Shown: positions 19,624 to 27,987 of the stretch, in pieces | How positions within the stretch are numbered: position 1 is the stretch's first letter | Layout: every line of letters starts with the position of its first letter | Program-made: the position numbers and the translations under genes | Assembly (NCBI GenBank): GCA_024742475.1 | Contig: JANSYI010000001.1 | Coordinates: 248,001-312,000, forward strand | Source of the DNA: a bacterium | Lineage (GTDB): Bacteria > Myxococcota_A > Polyangia > Nannocystales > Nannocystaceae | Length of the DNA: 64,000 bases | Direction: 5' to 3' | Notes under the pieces: model-generated | What the model saw: only the letters and a program-made list of their open reading frames with translations | Database searches by the model: none | Told to the model about the DNA's origin: nothing

Positions 19624-20231
19624 TGGGGCCCTTCTACCAAGAGCGCGAGCATGACGCTGGGTGAGACGCGGTCTCCGGGTCTGCGCGGGCTGGGGCTGAT
19701 CGCCGCGAGGATGCCGTCCTCCTCCATGCCAGGCAGCCACTGGGCGATGAACGCGTCGAGCTCGATCGAACGCGGTGCGAACGTCTCCCACCCGCCGCGG
19801 ACGCAACGAGCCGCGAGCTCGGCGCTCGGCCAAAACGGCAGCACCTCCGCGTCGGCCCCGGGCTCGTCCCGGGCCCACGTTTCGCCGTAGAGGCCCCAGA
19901 GTTTCTCCGCGCGCAGCACATGTCCGACGAACGCGGCCAAGCGTTCCTCGCCGCTGCCCTCGGGGGAGAGGTCGCAGACTTGCCCCGCGCGGACCTCGGG
20001 CGCACCGATGAGCGGCAGCACGGTGAGCCACGGATCGATACGTGACGCTCGAACGTCGTCGGCCTCGCGCAGGTCGTGCGCTTCGAGCATCACGACGCCG
20101 CTGCGGGGCCCGATGCGCACGAGCTGCACATCATCCGCCGCGCCGCGCATGCGCTGGCGCAGCGCCGCCTCGGCCTCGGACCACTGCGCCGCGTCCTCGA
20201 GCTCGAAGGTTGCTTGCCAATGATGCGCCAT
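19620..20231 (-). CDS. DUF2750-like protein
   Basis: A 203-residue protein from the ATG at 20231; an in-frame ATG lies 15 bases further upstream. The second half has the DUF2750 pattern: KLWGLYGETWA, then VLPFWPSAELAARCV, then ELDAFIAQWLPGMEEDG. The first half is unrelated sequence of about 90 residues. Function is unknown. A TATGCT box precedes the chosen ATG. The 3' end overlaps the downstream lipoprotein start. Confidence 0.7.
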   Translation of the reverse strand: MAHHWQATFELEDAAQWSEAEAALRQRMRGAADDVQLVRIGPRSGVVMLEAHDLREADDVRASRIDPWLTVLPLIGAPEVRAGQVCDLSPEGSGEERLAAFVGHVLRAEKLWGLYGETWARDEPGADAEVLPFWPSAELAARCVRGGWETFAPRSIELDAFIAQWLPGMEEDGILAAISPSPRRPGDRVSPSVMLALLVEGPQ

Positions 20232-20241
20232 CGCCGGGCGC

Positions 20242-20247
20242 AGCATA
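20242..20247 (-). promoter_or_regulatory. -10 box (TATGCT) for the DUF2750-like gene
   Basis: On the minus strand TATGCT ends ten bases before the ATG at 20231, in the 30-base gap after the ABC ATPase gene. It argues for the ATG at 20231 and for separate transcription. Confidence 0.35.
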
Positions 20248-20261
20248 CCTTCGCGCGGCGC

Positions 20262-21242
20262 TCAGCTGACCTCGTCGCGACCGATGCTCTGGTACACGTC
20301 TTCGAGATCGCTGCGCACCTTCGACATGGCGATGACCTCGACGTCGGCGAGCACCATCTCCTTGAGCAGCTTCGCGGCCCGGCGCTCGTCGCCATGAATG
20401 CGCACCTTGATGCGTCCGCGAGGGCTCGTCTCGGGGTCGACCTCCGCCTCGTCCTTGTGCAGCGGCTCCACGCCCTCGATGAGCCCTTCGTGCTTGCGCA
20501 GGATCTCCAGCGCGACGGGCAGGCCAGCGGTGACCTCGACGTGGTGCAGGCGCCGCCCTACGTCGTAGTCGGAGATGACCTCTTCGACCCCACCGTGGAC
20601 CTCGAGCTTGCCCTTTTGAATGAGGGCGACCGTATCGACGAAGCGATCGAGCTCGCGAAGGATGTGCGAGCTGACCACGATGCCAACGCCTTGGTCGGCG
20701 ACGCGCCGCAGAATGTCGCGAAGCTGCCGCCGCGCGAGCGGGTCGAGGCCGTCGGCCGGCTCGTCGAGCAGGAGCAGCTCGGGGCTGTGGATCATCGTGC
20801 GAGCGATGGCGAGCCGCTGGCGCATCCCCTTGGAGAGATCGCTGATCGTGGCGTCGGCCTTGGTCGAGAGGTCGAACAGGTCGAGCACCCTGCCGACGGC
20901 CTTCTTGGCCTCCGCGTCACCGAGCCCGTAGCACTCGGCAAAGAACCGCAGGTAGCCCGCGGCGGTCATGCTGGGGTAGAGCGCAGTCCCGTCGCCGAGA
21001 AAGCCGATCTTCTGGCGCAAGGCGTAGCGCTCTTGCCACGCATCGCTCCCATCCCAGCTGACCGAGCCCTCGTCGGGCCGCTGCAGCGTGGCCAAGATTC
21101 GCAGCGTGGTGCTCTTGCCGGCGCCGTTGGGGCCGATGAGCGCGAGCACCTCGCCACGCTTGATCTCCAGGTCGAGCCCCCCGACGGCGTCTCGAACGCC
21201 GTCGTAGGAGTGGCGAATCTTCTGGCACTGCACGCGTTCCAC
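20262..21242 (-). CDS. ABC transporter ATP-binding protein
   Basis: A 326-residue ATPase from a GTG at 21242, with a GAGGA ribosome-binding sequence about six bases before it. Walker A is GPNGAGKST, the signature is LSKGMRQRLAIAR, Walker B is LLLLDEPADGLDP and the H-loop is SSHIL. The C-terminal 100 residues form the accessory domain seen in NatA/CcmA-like export ATPases. Its permease is not in the window: both adjacent genes are unrelated. It is divergent from the double-DsbA gene at 21333. Confidence 0.88.
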   Translation of the reverse strand: MERVQCQKIRHSYDGVRDAVGGLDLEIKRGEVLALIGPNGAGKSTTLRILATLQRPDEGSVSWDGSDAWQERYALRQKIGFLGDGTALYPSMTAAGYLRFFAECYGLGDAEAKKAVGRVLDLFDLSTKADATISDLSKGMRQRLAIARTMIHSPELLLLDEPADGLDPLARRQLRDILRRVADQGVGIVVSSHILRELDRFVDTVALIQKGKLEVHGGVEEVISDYDVGRRLHHVEVTAGLPVALEILRKHEGLIEGVEPLHKDEAEVDPETSPRGRIKVRIHGDERRAAKLLKEMVLADVEVIAMSKVRSDLEDVYQSIGRDEVS

Positions 21243-21332
21243 GGGAATTCCTCAGTCTCTGACGCACGAGGCGCCGATTCGGTTCCCACCAACGTAGCAA
21301 CCACGTCGAATGTAGCGTTACAACGTCCCCTC

Positions 21333-22709
21333 ATGCGCTCGCGTACTGCACTTCGCTCGGCTTCGCTCGCCGCGACCTTGCTGCTGGCCTGCTCCCAGCG
21401 GCCCGGCGCGCCGAAGCCTCCCGCGGCCGGACCCGCGGCGACCCCCGACGCAGCCGGCGCTCAGGCGGCCCGCACCGACGGCGACGTCGAGCGCTTCGTC
21501 GTCGACCTCGGCGACGCGCCCACGCTCGGCCCCGACACCGCCCCGGTCACGGTCGTCATGTTCAGTGACTTCGAGTGTCCGTTCTGCGCCCAAGGCCTCG
21601 ACACCCTCAAGCGCCTGCGCGATCTCTACCCCGACGACGTTCGCATCGCCTACAAGGCGTTCCCGCTCGACAACCACGCCAACGCGCTGCTGGCCGCGAT
21701 GGCCGCCCGCTCGGCGCAAGCGCAGGGCAAGTTCTGGGAGTTTCACGACCTGCTCTTCTCGGGCCAGCGGCTCGACCCCGGCGTCATCCTCTCCTACGCC
21801 AAGCACGCCAATCTCGACATGGAGTCGCTGATCGCCGATCTCGACTCGCTCGAGTACGGACCCGAGGTGCAGCGCGACGCTCGGCAGGCTCGACGTCTGG
21901 GCGTGTCCTCCACCCCCACTTTCTTCGTCAACGGTCGCAAGCTCTCGGGCGCCAAGCCCCTGGCCGACTTCGACCAGCTCATCGGCGAGGAGCTCCGCTA
22001 CGCCCAAGACCTTCGCGACGCGGGTGTGGCCGACAGCGACCTCTACGCCGAGACCCTGCGTGGTGGCTACGAGGCGGTGGAGTACGCCGGTGGTCGCCGA
22101 GGGCTCGACCCCGACGGCGTCTACGCGGTGCCGCTGGGCGAGTCCCCAGTCCACGGGCCCGACCTCGCGCCGATCACCATCGTGAGCTTCGGCGACTTCG
22201 CCTGCCCGTTTTGCGCGCGCGGCCACGAGACGATGAAGCGCATCGAGGCCCACTACGGCGACAAGGTCCGGGTCGTACACAAGCACAAGCCGCTGCCCTT
22301 TCACCGCCTCGCCGACCCTGCCGCCCGCGCGGGCGTGGCTGCCCAGGCCCAGGGCAAGTTCTGGGAGTTCCACGACGCGCTGTACGTCGTCGGGCCCAAG
22401 TTCGACAGCGACGATCTACGCACCATCGCCGCGCAGATCGGGCTCGACGTGCAGAGGTTCGAGCAAGACATGAACGCGAAGTGGGCCGCCGAACGCGTCG
22501 AAGCCGACCTCGCGCTGTCGATGGCGCTCGGCGTGGGCGGTACGCCGGCCTACTTCATCAACGGCCGCCCCCTCGAAGGCGCCTACCCGGAGATCCACTT
22601 TCGGCTGCTCATCGAGGAGGAGCTCGAGCGCGCCCAAGCGGCGCTCGACCAGGGCGTCGCGCCGCAGAAGCTCTACGAGCACCTCACCCACACACCGCTC
22701 AGCGACTGA
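21333..22709 (+). CDS. Lipoprotein with two tandem DsbA-type thioredoxin domains
   Basis: A 458-residue predicted lipoprotein. The signal peptide ends LLLACS with the lipidated Cys at residue 20, followed by a Pro/Ala linker. Two DsbA-like domains follow in tandem. The first holds FECPFCAQG and the cis-Pro SSTPTFFVNGRKL. The second holds FACPFCARG and GGTPAYFINGRPL. Each domain carries a full CPFC active site. The protein should be an envelope thiol oxidoreductase acting on secreted Cys-rich proteins, which are abundant in this window. It is read from the ATG at 21333 and is followed by TlpA-like genes. Confidence 0.88.
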   Translation: MRSRTALRSASLAATLLLACSQRPGAPKPPAAGPAATPDAAGAQAARTDGDVERFVVDLGDAPTLGPDTAPVTVVMFSDFECPFCAQGLDTLKRLRDLYPDDVRIAYKAFPLDNHANALLAAMAARSAQAQGKFWEFHDLLFSGQRLDPGVILSYAKHANLDMESLIADLDSLEYGPEVQRDARQARRLGVSSTPTFFVNGRKLSGAKPLADFDQLIGEELRYAQDLRDAGVADSDLYAETLRGGYEAVEYAGGRRGLDPDGVYAVPLGESPVHGPDLAPITIVSFGDFACPFCARGHETMKRIEAHYGDKVRVVHKHKPLPFHRLADPAARAGVAAQAQGKFWEFHDALYVVGPKFDSDDLRTIAAQIGLDVQRFEQDMNAKWAAERVEADLALSMALGVGGTPAYFINGRPLEGAYPEIHFRLLIEEELERAQAALDQGVAPQKLYEHLTHTPLSD

Positions 22710-22820
22710 ACGAGACGTGCGCCCGACTACACGCGGCGCACCCAGACGCGTTGGGACGACCGGGAGCACGCTCGGCACCGGCGCGCGCTGTAGGCCCGCG
22801 TACGCGTTCGCCCGCGCGCC

Positions 22821-22855
22821 TGTGCGCATGCAACATGTGTACGATTGAGCGCACA
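22821..22855 (+). repeat. 7-bp inverted repeat around a possible -10 box before the TlpA-like pair
   Basis: TGTGCGC at 22821-22827 and GCGCACA at 22849-22855 are exact inverted arms. A TACGAT hexamer at 22840-22845 lies between them, 20 bases before the ATG at 22865. This could be an operator or a structured leader for the redox genes downstream. Confidence 0.35.
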
Positions 22856-22864
22856 TAAGGCCCG

Positions 22865-23584
22865 ATGAAACGTCTCGCTCGACTGCTGCTCGTCCCCGGG
22901 AGCATCGCCATCGCGGCGTGCGCTCCTCCTCCTGAATCCACGGACGACGGGCTCACCAGCGCGGGCGATGCCACGAGCAACGGGTCCGGTGGAGGTGGCG
23001 CTCTCGACGAGGCGCGGCTCGACCGTGACGCCGAGGGCGAATGCGGCTACCCCTCCGGCCCCTACGGCACCCGAGTCGGCGACCGGCTGGCGAACACACT
23101 CGGCTTCGACCTCGAGACCTGCGGCGGGGACGTCGTCGACTTCGACGCTTTCATGTGCCCGGGCGACGGGCACAAGGCCGTGCTCATCAACATCGGCGCA
23201 GGCTGGTGTGGTCCCTGCCAAGAAGAGACGCTCGAGTTCCCCGCCCTGTACGAGGAGTTCGCCGACGACGGCCTCGAGATCGTCCAGGTCATGTTTCAAG
23301 ACTGGACCGCTCAGCTCCCCACCAGCGCGTTCTGCGAAGACTGGGTCAACGGCGCGTGGGAAGGCGGCGACGTCGACCTTCAGCTTCCGTTTCCCGTCCT
23401 GGTCGACCAGACCAACGAGTGGACGGGCGTCTACCTGCAGGATCCCCAAGCCGCGACGCCGATCAACATGCTGATCGACGCCAACGGCAACATCCGCTGG
23501 AAGTCCGAGGGAGAGAAGGTCGGTCTCGACGTGCTCCGCACCCAGATCAACGCGGTCCTGAACTCGCCCTACGAGGTGCCTTGA
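22865..23584 (+). CDS. TlpA/redoxin-like thioredoxin-fold lipoprotein
   Basis: A 239-residue predicted lipoprotein. The signal ends IAIAACAPP with the Cys near residue 19, followed by a Gly/Ser linker. The thioredoxin-fold domain has INIGAGWCGPCQEETLEFPAL and the cis-Pro region ATPINMLIDANGNIRWKS. An insert between them holds an extra FCEDW Cys. It should be a membrane-anchored periplasmic thiol reductase or oxidase. Its TGA overlaps the next ATG at 23584, so the pair is translationally coupled. Confidence 0.85.
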   Translation: MKRLARLLLVPGSIAIAACAPPPESTDDGLTSAGDATSNGSGGGGALDEARLDRDAEGECGYPSGPYGTRVGDRLANTLGFDLETCGGDVVDFDAFMCPGDGHKAVLINIGAGWCGPCQEETLEFPALYEEFADDGLEIVQVMFQDWTAQLPTSAFCEDWVNGAWEGGDVDLQLPFPVLVDQTNEWTGVYLQDPQAATPINMLIDANGNIRWKSEGEKVGLDVLRTQINAVLNSPYEVP

Positions 23585-24096
23585 TGCGCACCACGCTCGC
23601 GCTCCTGCTCGTCGCCGCGCTGGCCGGCTGCGCAACGACCGGCACCGCGGGTGGGTCGCGCCCCTCGGGCGGCCTCGACATCGCGCTGCCCAACCTCGAC
23701 GGCGAGCTCGTCACCCCCACTGCGCAGGCGGCCGACGACGTGTTCGTGCTGGCGTTCTGGGCCACGTGGTGCCAGCCCTGCCAGCAGGAGCTGTCGAAGA
23801 TGAACAAGATGTACCCGGTCATGAAGGACCGCGGGTTGGAGATCTACGCGATCGCCATCGATGGTCCCGACACGGCCGCGCAGATCGGGCCGTGGGTCAC
23901 GCGCGAGGGCTACGCGTTCCCGGTGCTGCTCGACCGTGAGACGCAGGTGCTCAGCCGGTTCAACCCTCGCGGTGAAGTCCCCTACTACGTCGTGCTCGAC
24001 GCCAGTGGCAAGGTGCTCCAAGAGCACCAGGGCTACATGACCGGCGACATGGAAGAGCTCGAGTCCTTCCTCGACGGCGTCCTTCGCCCGGGTTGA
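23584..24096 (+). CDS. TlpA-family thiol:disulfide lipoprotein
   Basis: A 170-residue predicted lipoprotein. The signal ends LAGCATT with the Cys near residue 16. The thioredoxin fold has FWATWCQPCQQELSKMNKMY, then IAIDGPDTAAQ, then the cis-Pro VPYYVVLDASGKVL. It starts inside the stop codon of the preceding redoxin gene and ends four bases before the large barrel gene. The trio therefore looks like an operon. Confidence 0.88.
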   Translation: MRTTLALLLVAALAGCATTGTAGGSRPSGGLDIALPNLDGELVTPTAQAADDVFVLAFWATWCQPCQQELSKMNKMYPVMKDRGLEIYAIAIDGPDTAAQIGPWVTREGYAFPVLLDRETQVLSRFNPRGEVPYYVVLDASGKVLQEHQGYMTGDMEELESFLDGVLRPG

Positions 24097-24100
24097 CTTC

Positions 24101-26074
24101 GTGATTGGGGTGCTCGGTCTAGTGCTCGCGCTGGCGCCCCCAGCCGCACCGACGGCGACCGAGGGCCTGCGTCGGTACGAGGGCCCGCGTGAAGTCTCGG
24201 GCGGCCCCGAGCCCGCCCCACAGCCCGCCCCACAGACGAGGCCCGAGACTTCACCGCCGGTCGAGGTCCCGCCCGCGCCCGCGCGCCCCAAGCCCAAGAA
24301 GGCTTTCAACCCAAGAATCCCGAAGATCGACCTCGGGCACGGCGCGGTCATGCAGCCCTGGGTCCGCAACACCCTCTACACCGAGTGGTACCGCGAGAAC
24401 TACAACACCGAGGATAGCGACGACGACTTCGTCAGCATGGTCAACCGCCTCAACCTCGGCCAGGACACCCGGATGAAGCGGGCCACGGTCGGCACCCAGT
24501 TTCGCGTGGACAGCCAGAACATCTGGTTCACCGAAGACCGCGGCTGCTCGGACGCCATGGGCACCTGCGTCCCGGTCGACGATGACGCCCGTCTCGAGCG
24601 CGCCACCGTCCGCGTGGACACCAAGCACGTCAGCGCGTACGGCGGAGACTTCAACGTCAACATGGGCCGCGGCCTCGGTCTGTCGGTCCGCAAGATCGAC
24701 GAGATCGGCGTGGACGCCACGGTCAAGGGGGGTCGCTTCGACGTCCGCACCAAGCAAGTCCGCACCACGGGCATCGCGGGCTTTGCCAACCGCCAGAACA
24801 GCGACTTCGCGACCCGCCAGCTGATTCCCGACCCGGGCTATCCCGCGCAGTCGTACACGTTCAGCCAAGACGCCAACGAAGCCGGATGCGACGTCGACGA
24901 CGCGCTCGACCCCGACACGGGCAACCCTATCTGGACCGTCTGCTCCGACTTCATCGCCGGCGGGCGCGTAGAAGGCTCGCTTCCGGGCCGCGTCGACCTG
25001 GGCGTCAACTATCTGTACCTCGACTTCGGTGACGAGCTGACCGCTGGGGTGGTCGACGAGTACCTCCACCAGTTCGGGGGTGACGTCGGGCGCACACGCA
25101 TCGGAGGCGTCTGGGACACCTTCATCGGCGCGAGCGGGCTGATGCGCAACCCCAACCTCGCCGGCACGGAGTTCGCGGCGCAGAACTACAACGGCTACGG
25201 CCTGTACAGCTCGAACACGTTCTACACGGGGACGACGACGGTCCTCGTCGAGGGCAAGCACTACGTCGACTACCTGATGGCGATCGGCCAGAACGCGCTG
25301 CTCCAATACACCGAAAACCCCACCCTCGAACGCGAAGACCAGCAGGTGCCAGGCAACCTCAACGCCACCGGTGGCCGCCTGCGGGTGGACCACACCTGGC
25401 GCGAGCGGGGTCTGACCGTCTTTGGCAACGTGCTCGCGTACGCCTACGCGCAAAACGGACGCCAGGATCAGTTCCAGCTCGAGGGCAGCGAAGGCCTGCT
25501 GGCCACGCACAACTTCGGCGGCATCATCTACCGCAAGCCCAAGTCCGACTTCGTCGCGCAGGTCTCCGCCGGCTATCGACACGAGCGGTGGCTACGCGAG
25601 CCCAACCCCGGCGAGGGCGCGCTGCGGCGCAGGTTCCCCCACGCCGAGTTCTACTTCACCGTCCCCATCGCGCGGACCGGGGATCTCGTGCACGCCCTGG
25701 CGTTTCGCGGCGAGGGTCGGTGGGAGAACTTCGTCACGGTGGGCAACCGCGAGGACTTCTTCCGCGGCCTGTTCACCTTCGGCTACAGCGTCAGCCCGTG
25801 GTTCTCGATCACGTATCTGCAGGGCTTCGACACCGAGCTCCCCACGCCCGAGGGCGAGCCCTCGCTCACCGACGAAGAGTGTGCCGGTGGCCTGGGGTCG
25901 ACGTGTCGCCCGCACGTTTGGCCAGGCATGCAAGCGCAGATCAACTTCTGGGGTTCGAGCTTCATCCGCATCTTCGCGGGCCGCCAGGTGGGCGGTCGCG
26001 TCTGCGTCAACGGCTCGTGCCGCACGCTCCCCGACTTCGAAGGCGTGCGCAGCGAGCTCGTCTTCAGCTTCTGA
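24101..26074 (+). CDS. Large outer-membrane beta-barrel protein (DUF6029-like)
   Basis: A 657-residue protein from a GTG at 24101. A signal-like N-terminus is followed by a long Pro/Glu/Ala linker and then alternating amphipathic strands ending in FEGVRSELVFSF, whose terminal Phe fits an outer-membrane barrel. VDTKHVSAYGGDFNVNMGRGLGLSVRK resembles the conserved core of DUF6029 proteins. Several Cys pairs (DRGCSDAMGTC, EECAGGLGSTC, RVCVNGSC) could be oxidised by the redox lipoproteins encoded just upstream. Function is not known; transport or cofactor export are possibilities only. Confidence 0.72.
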   Translation: MIGVLGLVLALAPPAAPTATEGLRRYEGPREVSGGPEPAPQPAPQTRPETSPPVEVPPAPARPKPKKAFNPRIPKIDLGHGAVMQPWVRNTLYTEWYRENYNTEDSDDDFVSMVNRLNLGQDTRMKRATVGTQFRVDSQNIWFTEDRGCSDAMGTCVPVDDDARLERATVRVDTKHVSAYGGDFNVNMGRGLGLSVRKIDEIGVDATVKGGRFDVRTKQVRTTGIAGFANRQNSDFATRQLIPDPGYPAQSYTFSQDANEAGCDVDDALDPDTGNPIWTVCSDFIAGGRVEGSLPGRVDLGVNYLYLDFGDELTAGVVDEYLHQFGGDVGRTRIGGVWDTFIGASGLMRNPNLAGTEFAAQNYNGYGLYSSNTFYTGTTTVLVEGKHYVDYLMAIGQNALLQYTENPTLEREDQQVPGNLNATGGRLRVDHTWRERGLTVFGNVLAYAYAQNGRQDQFQLEGSEGLLATHNFGGIIYRKPKSDFVAQVSAGYRHERWLREPNPGEGALRRRFPHAEFYFTVPIARTGDLVHALAFRGEGRWENFVTVGNREDFFRGLFTFGYSVSPWFSITYLQGFDTELPTPEGEPSLTDEECAGGLGSTCRPHVWPGMQAQINFWGSSFIRIFAGRQVGGRVCVNGSCRTLPDFEGVRSELVFSF

Positions 26075-26078
26075 GGGT

Positions 26079-26387
26079 TCAATGGGCTGGCGGCGCGCTC
26101 GCCTGCTCCATCAGCAGGCAGGCGATCTCGCAGGTCGGGCGACCGGCGGTGAAGACGACCTCGCTCTCGAGACCCTCGGCCCGCAGCGTGGCGACCCACT
26201 CGATGCCGTTGCCGTCGGGCAGGATGCCATCGACGAGCATGAGCGATGGTTCGTACAGCGCCGACGCCATCTCGGCCTCACGAAGGGTCCCGGCCTCGAT
26301 CACGTCGATCCCGAGCTCCTCGAGCAGGCATCGCAGCCTGTGTCGAAGGGCCACATCGTCATCGACCACCAGCGCACATCGATCCAT
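26079..26387 (-). CDS. Truncated single receiver domain
   Basis: A 102-residue receiver from the ATG at 26387, with D9-D11, phospho-acceptor D53 (LVDGILPDGNG) and T80 (VVFTAG). The sequence then leaves the family: the conserved Lys of strand 5 and helix 5 are missing and it ends in MEQASAPPAH. Normal receivers have about 120 residues. It either represents a decayed gene or a non-switching docking protein. It is convergent with the barrel gene, with four bases between stops, and divergent from ompA. Confidence 0.7.
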   Translation of the reverse strand: MDRCALVVDDDVALRHRLRCLLEELGIDVIEAGTLREAEMASALYEPSLMLVDGILPDGNGIEWVATLRAEGLESEVVFTAGRPTCEIACLLMEQASAPPAH

Positions 26388-26500
26388 GGCCACGGATGGG
26401 TGCACGTGCCGGGCCAGCCTGCGGCCGCTGCAGTTTCGGGCCAGGATTCTTGCGTCGCGTACCAAACTGCCCCGTCCGAGGAGAACTGCCCGCCCGTCGT

Positions 26501-26530
26501 TTGGCTGTCGCGCGGCTTGATGCGTACACT
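26501..26530 (+). promoter_or_regulatory. Sigma-70-type promoter for the OmpA-family gene
   Basis: TTGGCT at 26501-26506 and TACACT at 26525-26530 are separated by 18 bases. Each matches its consensus at four of six positions. The start site would lie about 37 bases before the ATG at 26574, in the divergent gap with the receiver gene. Confidence 0.4.
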
Positions 26531-26573
26531 TCGGCGGCCCGCTGCTTGCAGGTATTGCACCGACCGCTCCGCC

Positions 26574-27968
26574 ATGAACGCCCCTCGCTCGCTGCTCCTC
26601 GCTTCGCTCTCCTCCCTCGGCCTGCTCGCGCTGCCTGCCTCCGCGCACGCAGGCCCCGCCGCAGACGGCAAGGTCGAGCTGTCGACCAAGAAGGGCGGCA
26701 AAGCCAGCGGCAAGGCCAAGTCCGACCGCAAGAAGAAGAACGAAGAGGAGAACGCCGCCGAGAAGGAGAAGCCGTGGATCCGCCGCTGGGCGCCGGAGAA
26801 CAACGAGCTCGACGTCGGCGTGTACGGCGGCCTGTTCATCCGTGCCGGCAACCATGGCCTGTTCGACCAAGGCATCGACTCGCAGCCGTTCATCAACCAG
26901 ACCAACGCCGACATCGGCGTGCGCGCGACCTACTTTCCGATCCGCTTCGTCGGCGTGGGCATCGAGGGCTCAGGCATGCCCACCCGAGCGCCACAGCGTG
27001 ACGTGGGCGCCACCTTCTGGACGTTCCGCGGTCACGTCGTCGGCCAGCTCCCCTACCGGATCACCCCCACCTTGGTCATGGGCGGCGGGATCTTGGGGAT
27101 TCGCTCGAGTGACCCCCTCCTGCAGGCCGGCGAGGGCGTCTTCCACTGGGGGCCGGGCGTCAAGGCCCACATCAACAAGTGGATCGCAGTCCGCCTCGAC
27201 GGACGCCACATCGTCGAAGGTGGCGGCAGCGACGGCGAGCGAGCGCACCACGGCGAGATCCTGCTCGGACTCGACGTGACGCTTCGGTTCAAGCGCATCC
27301 TGAGGACCAAGGGTGGCAACCGACGCTCCGACAGCGACGGCGACGGCATCACGGACTTCTACGACGTCTGCCCCGACGAGGCCGGCGACGGCGACGATGG
27401 ATGCCCCACCAAGGAGAAGGACCGCGACGGCGACGGCATCCCCGACAGCCGAGATCGCTGCCCGGGCGAGTGGAGCGACAACCCCGGCGGCTGCCCCATC
27501 CCCGATGACGACGGCGACGGCATCCTCAACGCCGACGACGCGTGCCCCGACGAGGCCGAGAACTACAACAAGTTCAAGGACAAGGACGGCTGCCCCGACG
27601 AACGCCCCGCGGAGATCGAAGAGTTCAACGGCGTCATCAGGGGCATCAACTTCGCCTCGGGCAAGGCGGCCATTCGACGCGACTCGTACAAGGTGCTCAA
27701 GCGAGCGATCCGCGTGATGAACAAGTACCCCGAGCTTCGCATCGAGGTCTCCGGCCACACCGACAGCGTCGGCTCGCACGACTCCAACGTCGACCTCTCC
27801 CTGCGACGCGCCGAGGCGGTCAAGCAGTACCTCGTCGATTCGGGCATCGACAGCTCTCGCATCGAGACCCAAGGCTTCGGCCCCGACAAGCCCATCGCCG
27901 ATAACGAGACCAAGTCCGGCCGCGCCGAGAACCGACGCATCGAGTTCAAGCTCCTCGACGAGCAGTAG
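26574..27968 (+). CDS. OmpA-family protein with beta-barrel, calcium-binding repeats and peptidoglycan-binding domain
   Basis: A 464-residue secreted protein. The signal peptide ends ASAHAGP and a Lys-rich stretch follows. Residues about 80-245 are a membrane barrel. Residues about 255-340 are type 3 thrombospondin-like repeats with acidic loops (DSDGDGITD, DRDGDGIPD, DDDGDGILN) that bind calcium in known proteins. Residues about 345-464 are the OmpA C-terminal domain (INFASGKAAIRRDS, VSGHTDSVGS, NRRIEF), which contacts peptidoglycan. The barrel is clearly related to the one at the end of the LysM-FecR protein at 39266. Confidence 0.9.
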   Translation: MNAPRSLLLASLSSLGLLALPASAHAGPAADGKVELSTKKGGKASGKAKSDRKKKNEEENAAEKEKPWIRRWAPENNELDVGVYGGLFIRAGNHGLFDQGIDSQPFINQTNADIGVRATYFPIRFVGVGIEGSGMPTRAPQRDVGATFWTFRGHVVGQLPYRITPTLVMGGGILGIRSSDPLLQAGEGVFHWGPGVKAHINKWIAVRLDGRHIVEGGGSDGERAHHGEILLGLDVTLRFKRILRTKGGNRRSDSDGDGITDFYDVCPDEAGDGDDGCPTKEKDRDGDGIPDSRDRCPGEWSDNPGGCPIPDDDGDGILNADDACPDEAENYNKFKDKDGCPDERPAEIEEFNGVIRGINFASGKAAIRRDSYKVLKRAIRVMNKYPELRIEVSGHTDSVGSHDSNVDLSLRRAEAVKQYLVDSGIDSSRIETQGFGPDKPIADNETKSGRAENRRIEFKLLDEQ

Positions 27969-27976
27969 GCCGCGGG

Positions 27977-27982
27977 TATACT
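27977..27982 (+). promoter_or_regulatory. -10 box (TATACT) for the 27988 gene
   Basis: TATACT ends five bases before the GTG at 27988. There is no Shine-Dalgarno sequence, so a leaderless transcript is likely. Confidence 0.45.
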
Positions 27983-27987
27983 GGCGC

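Noticed and set aside
20262..21242. A complete ABC transporter operon
   Set aside because: Neither neighbour encodes a permease or binding protein. Only the ATPase is present.
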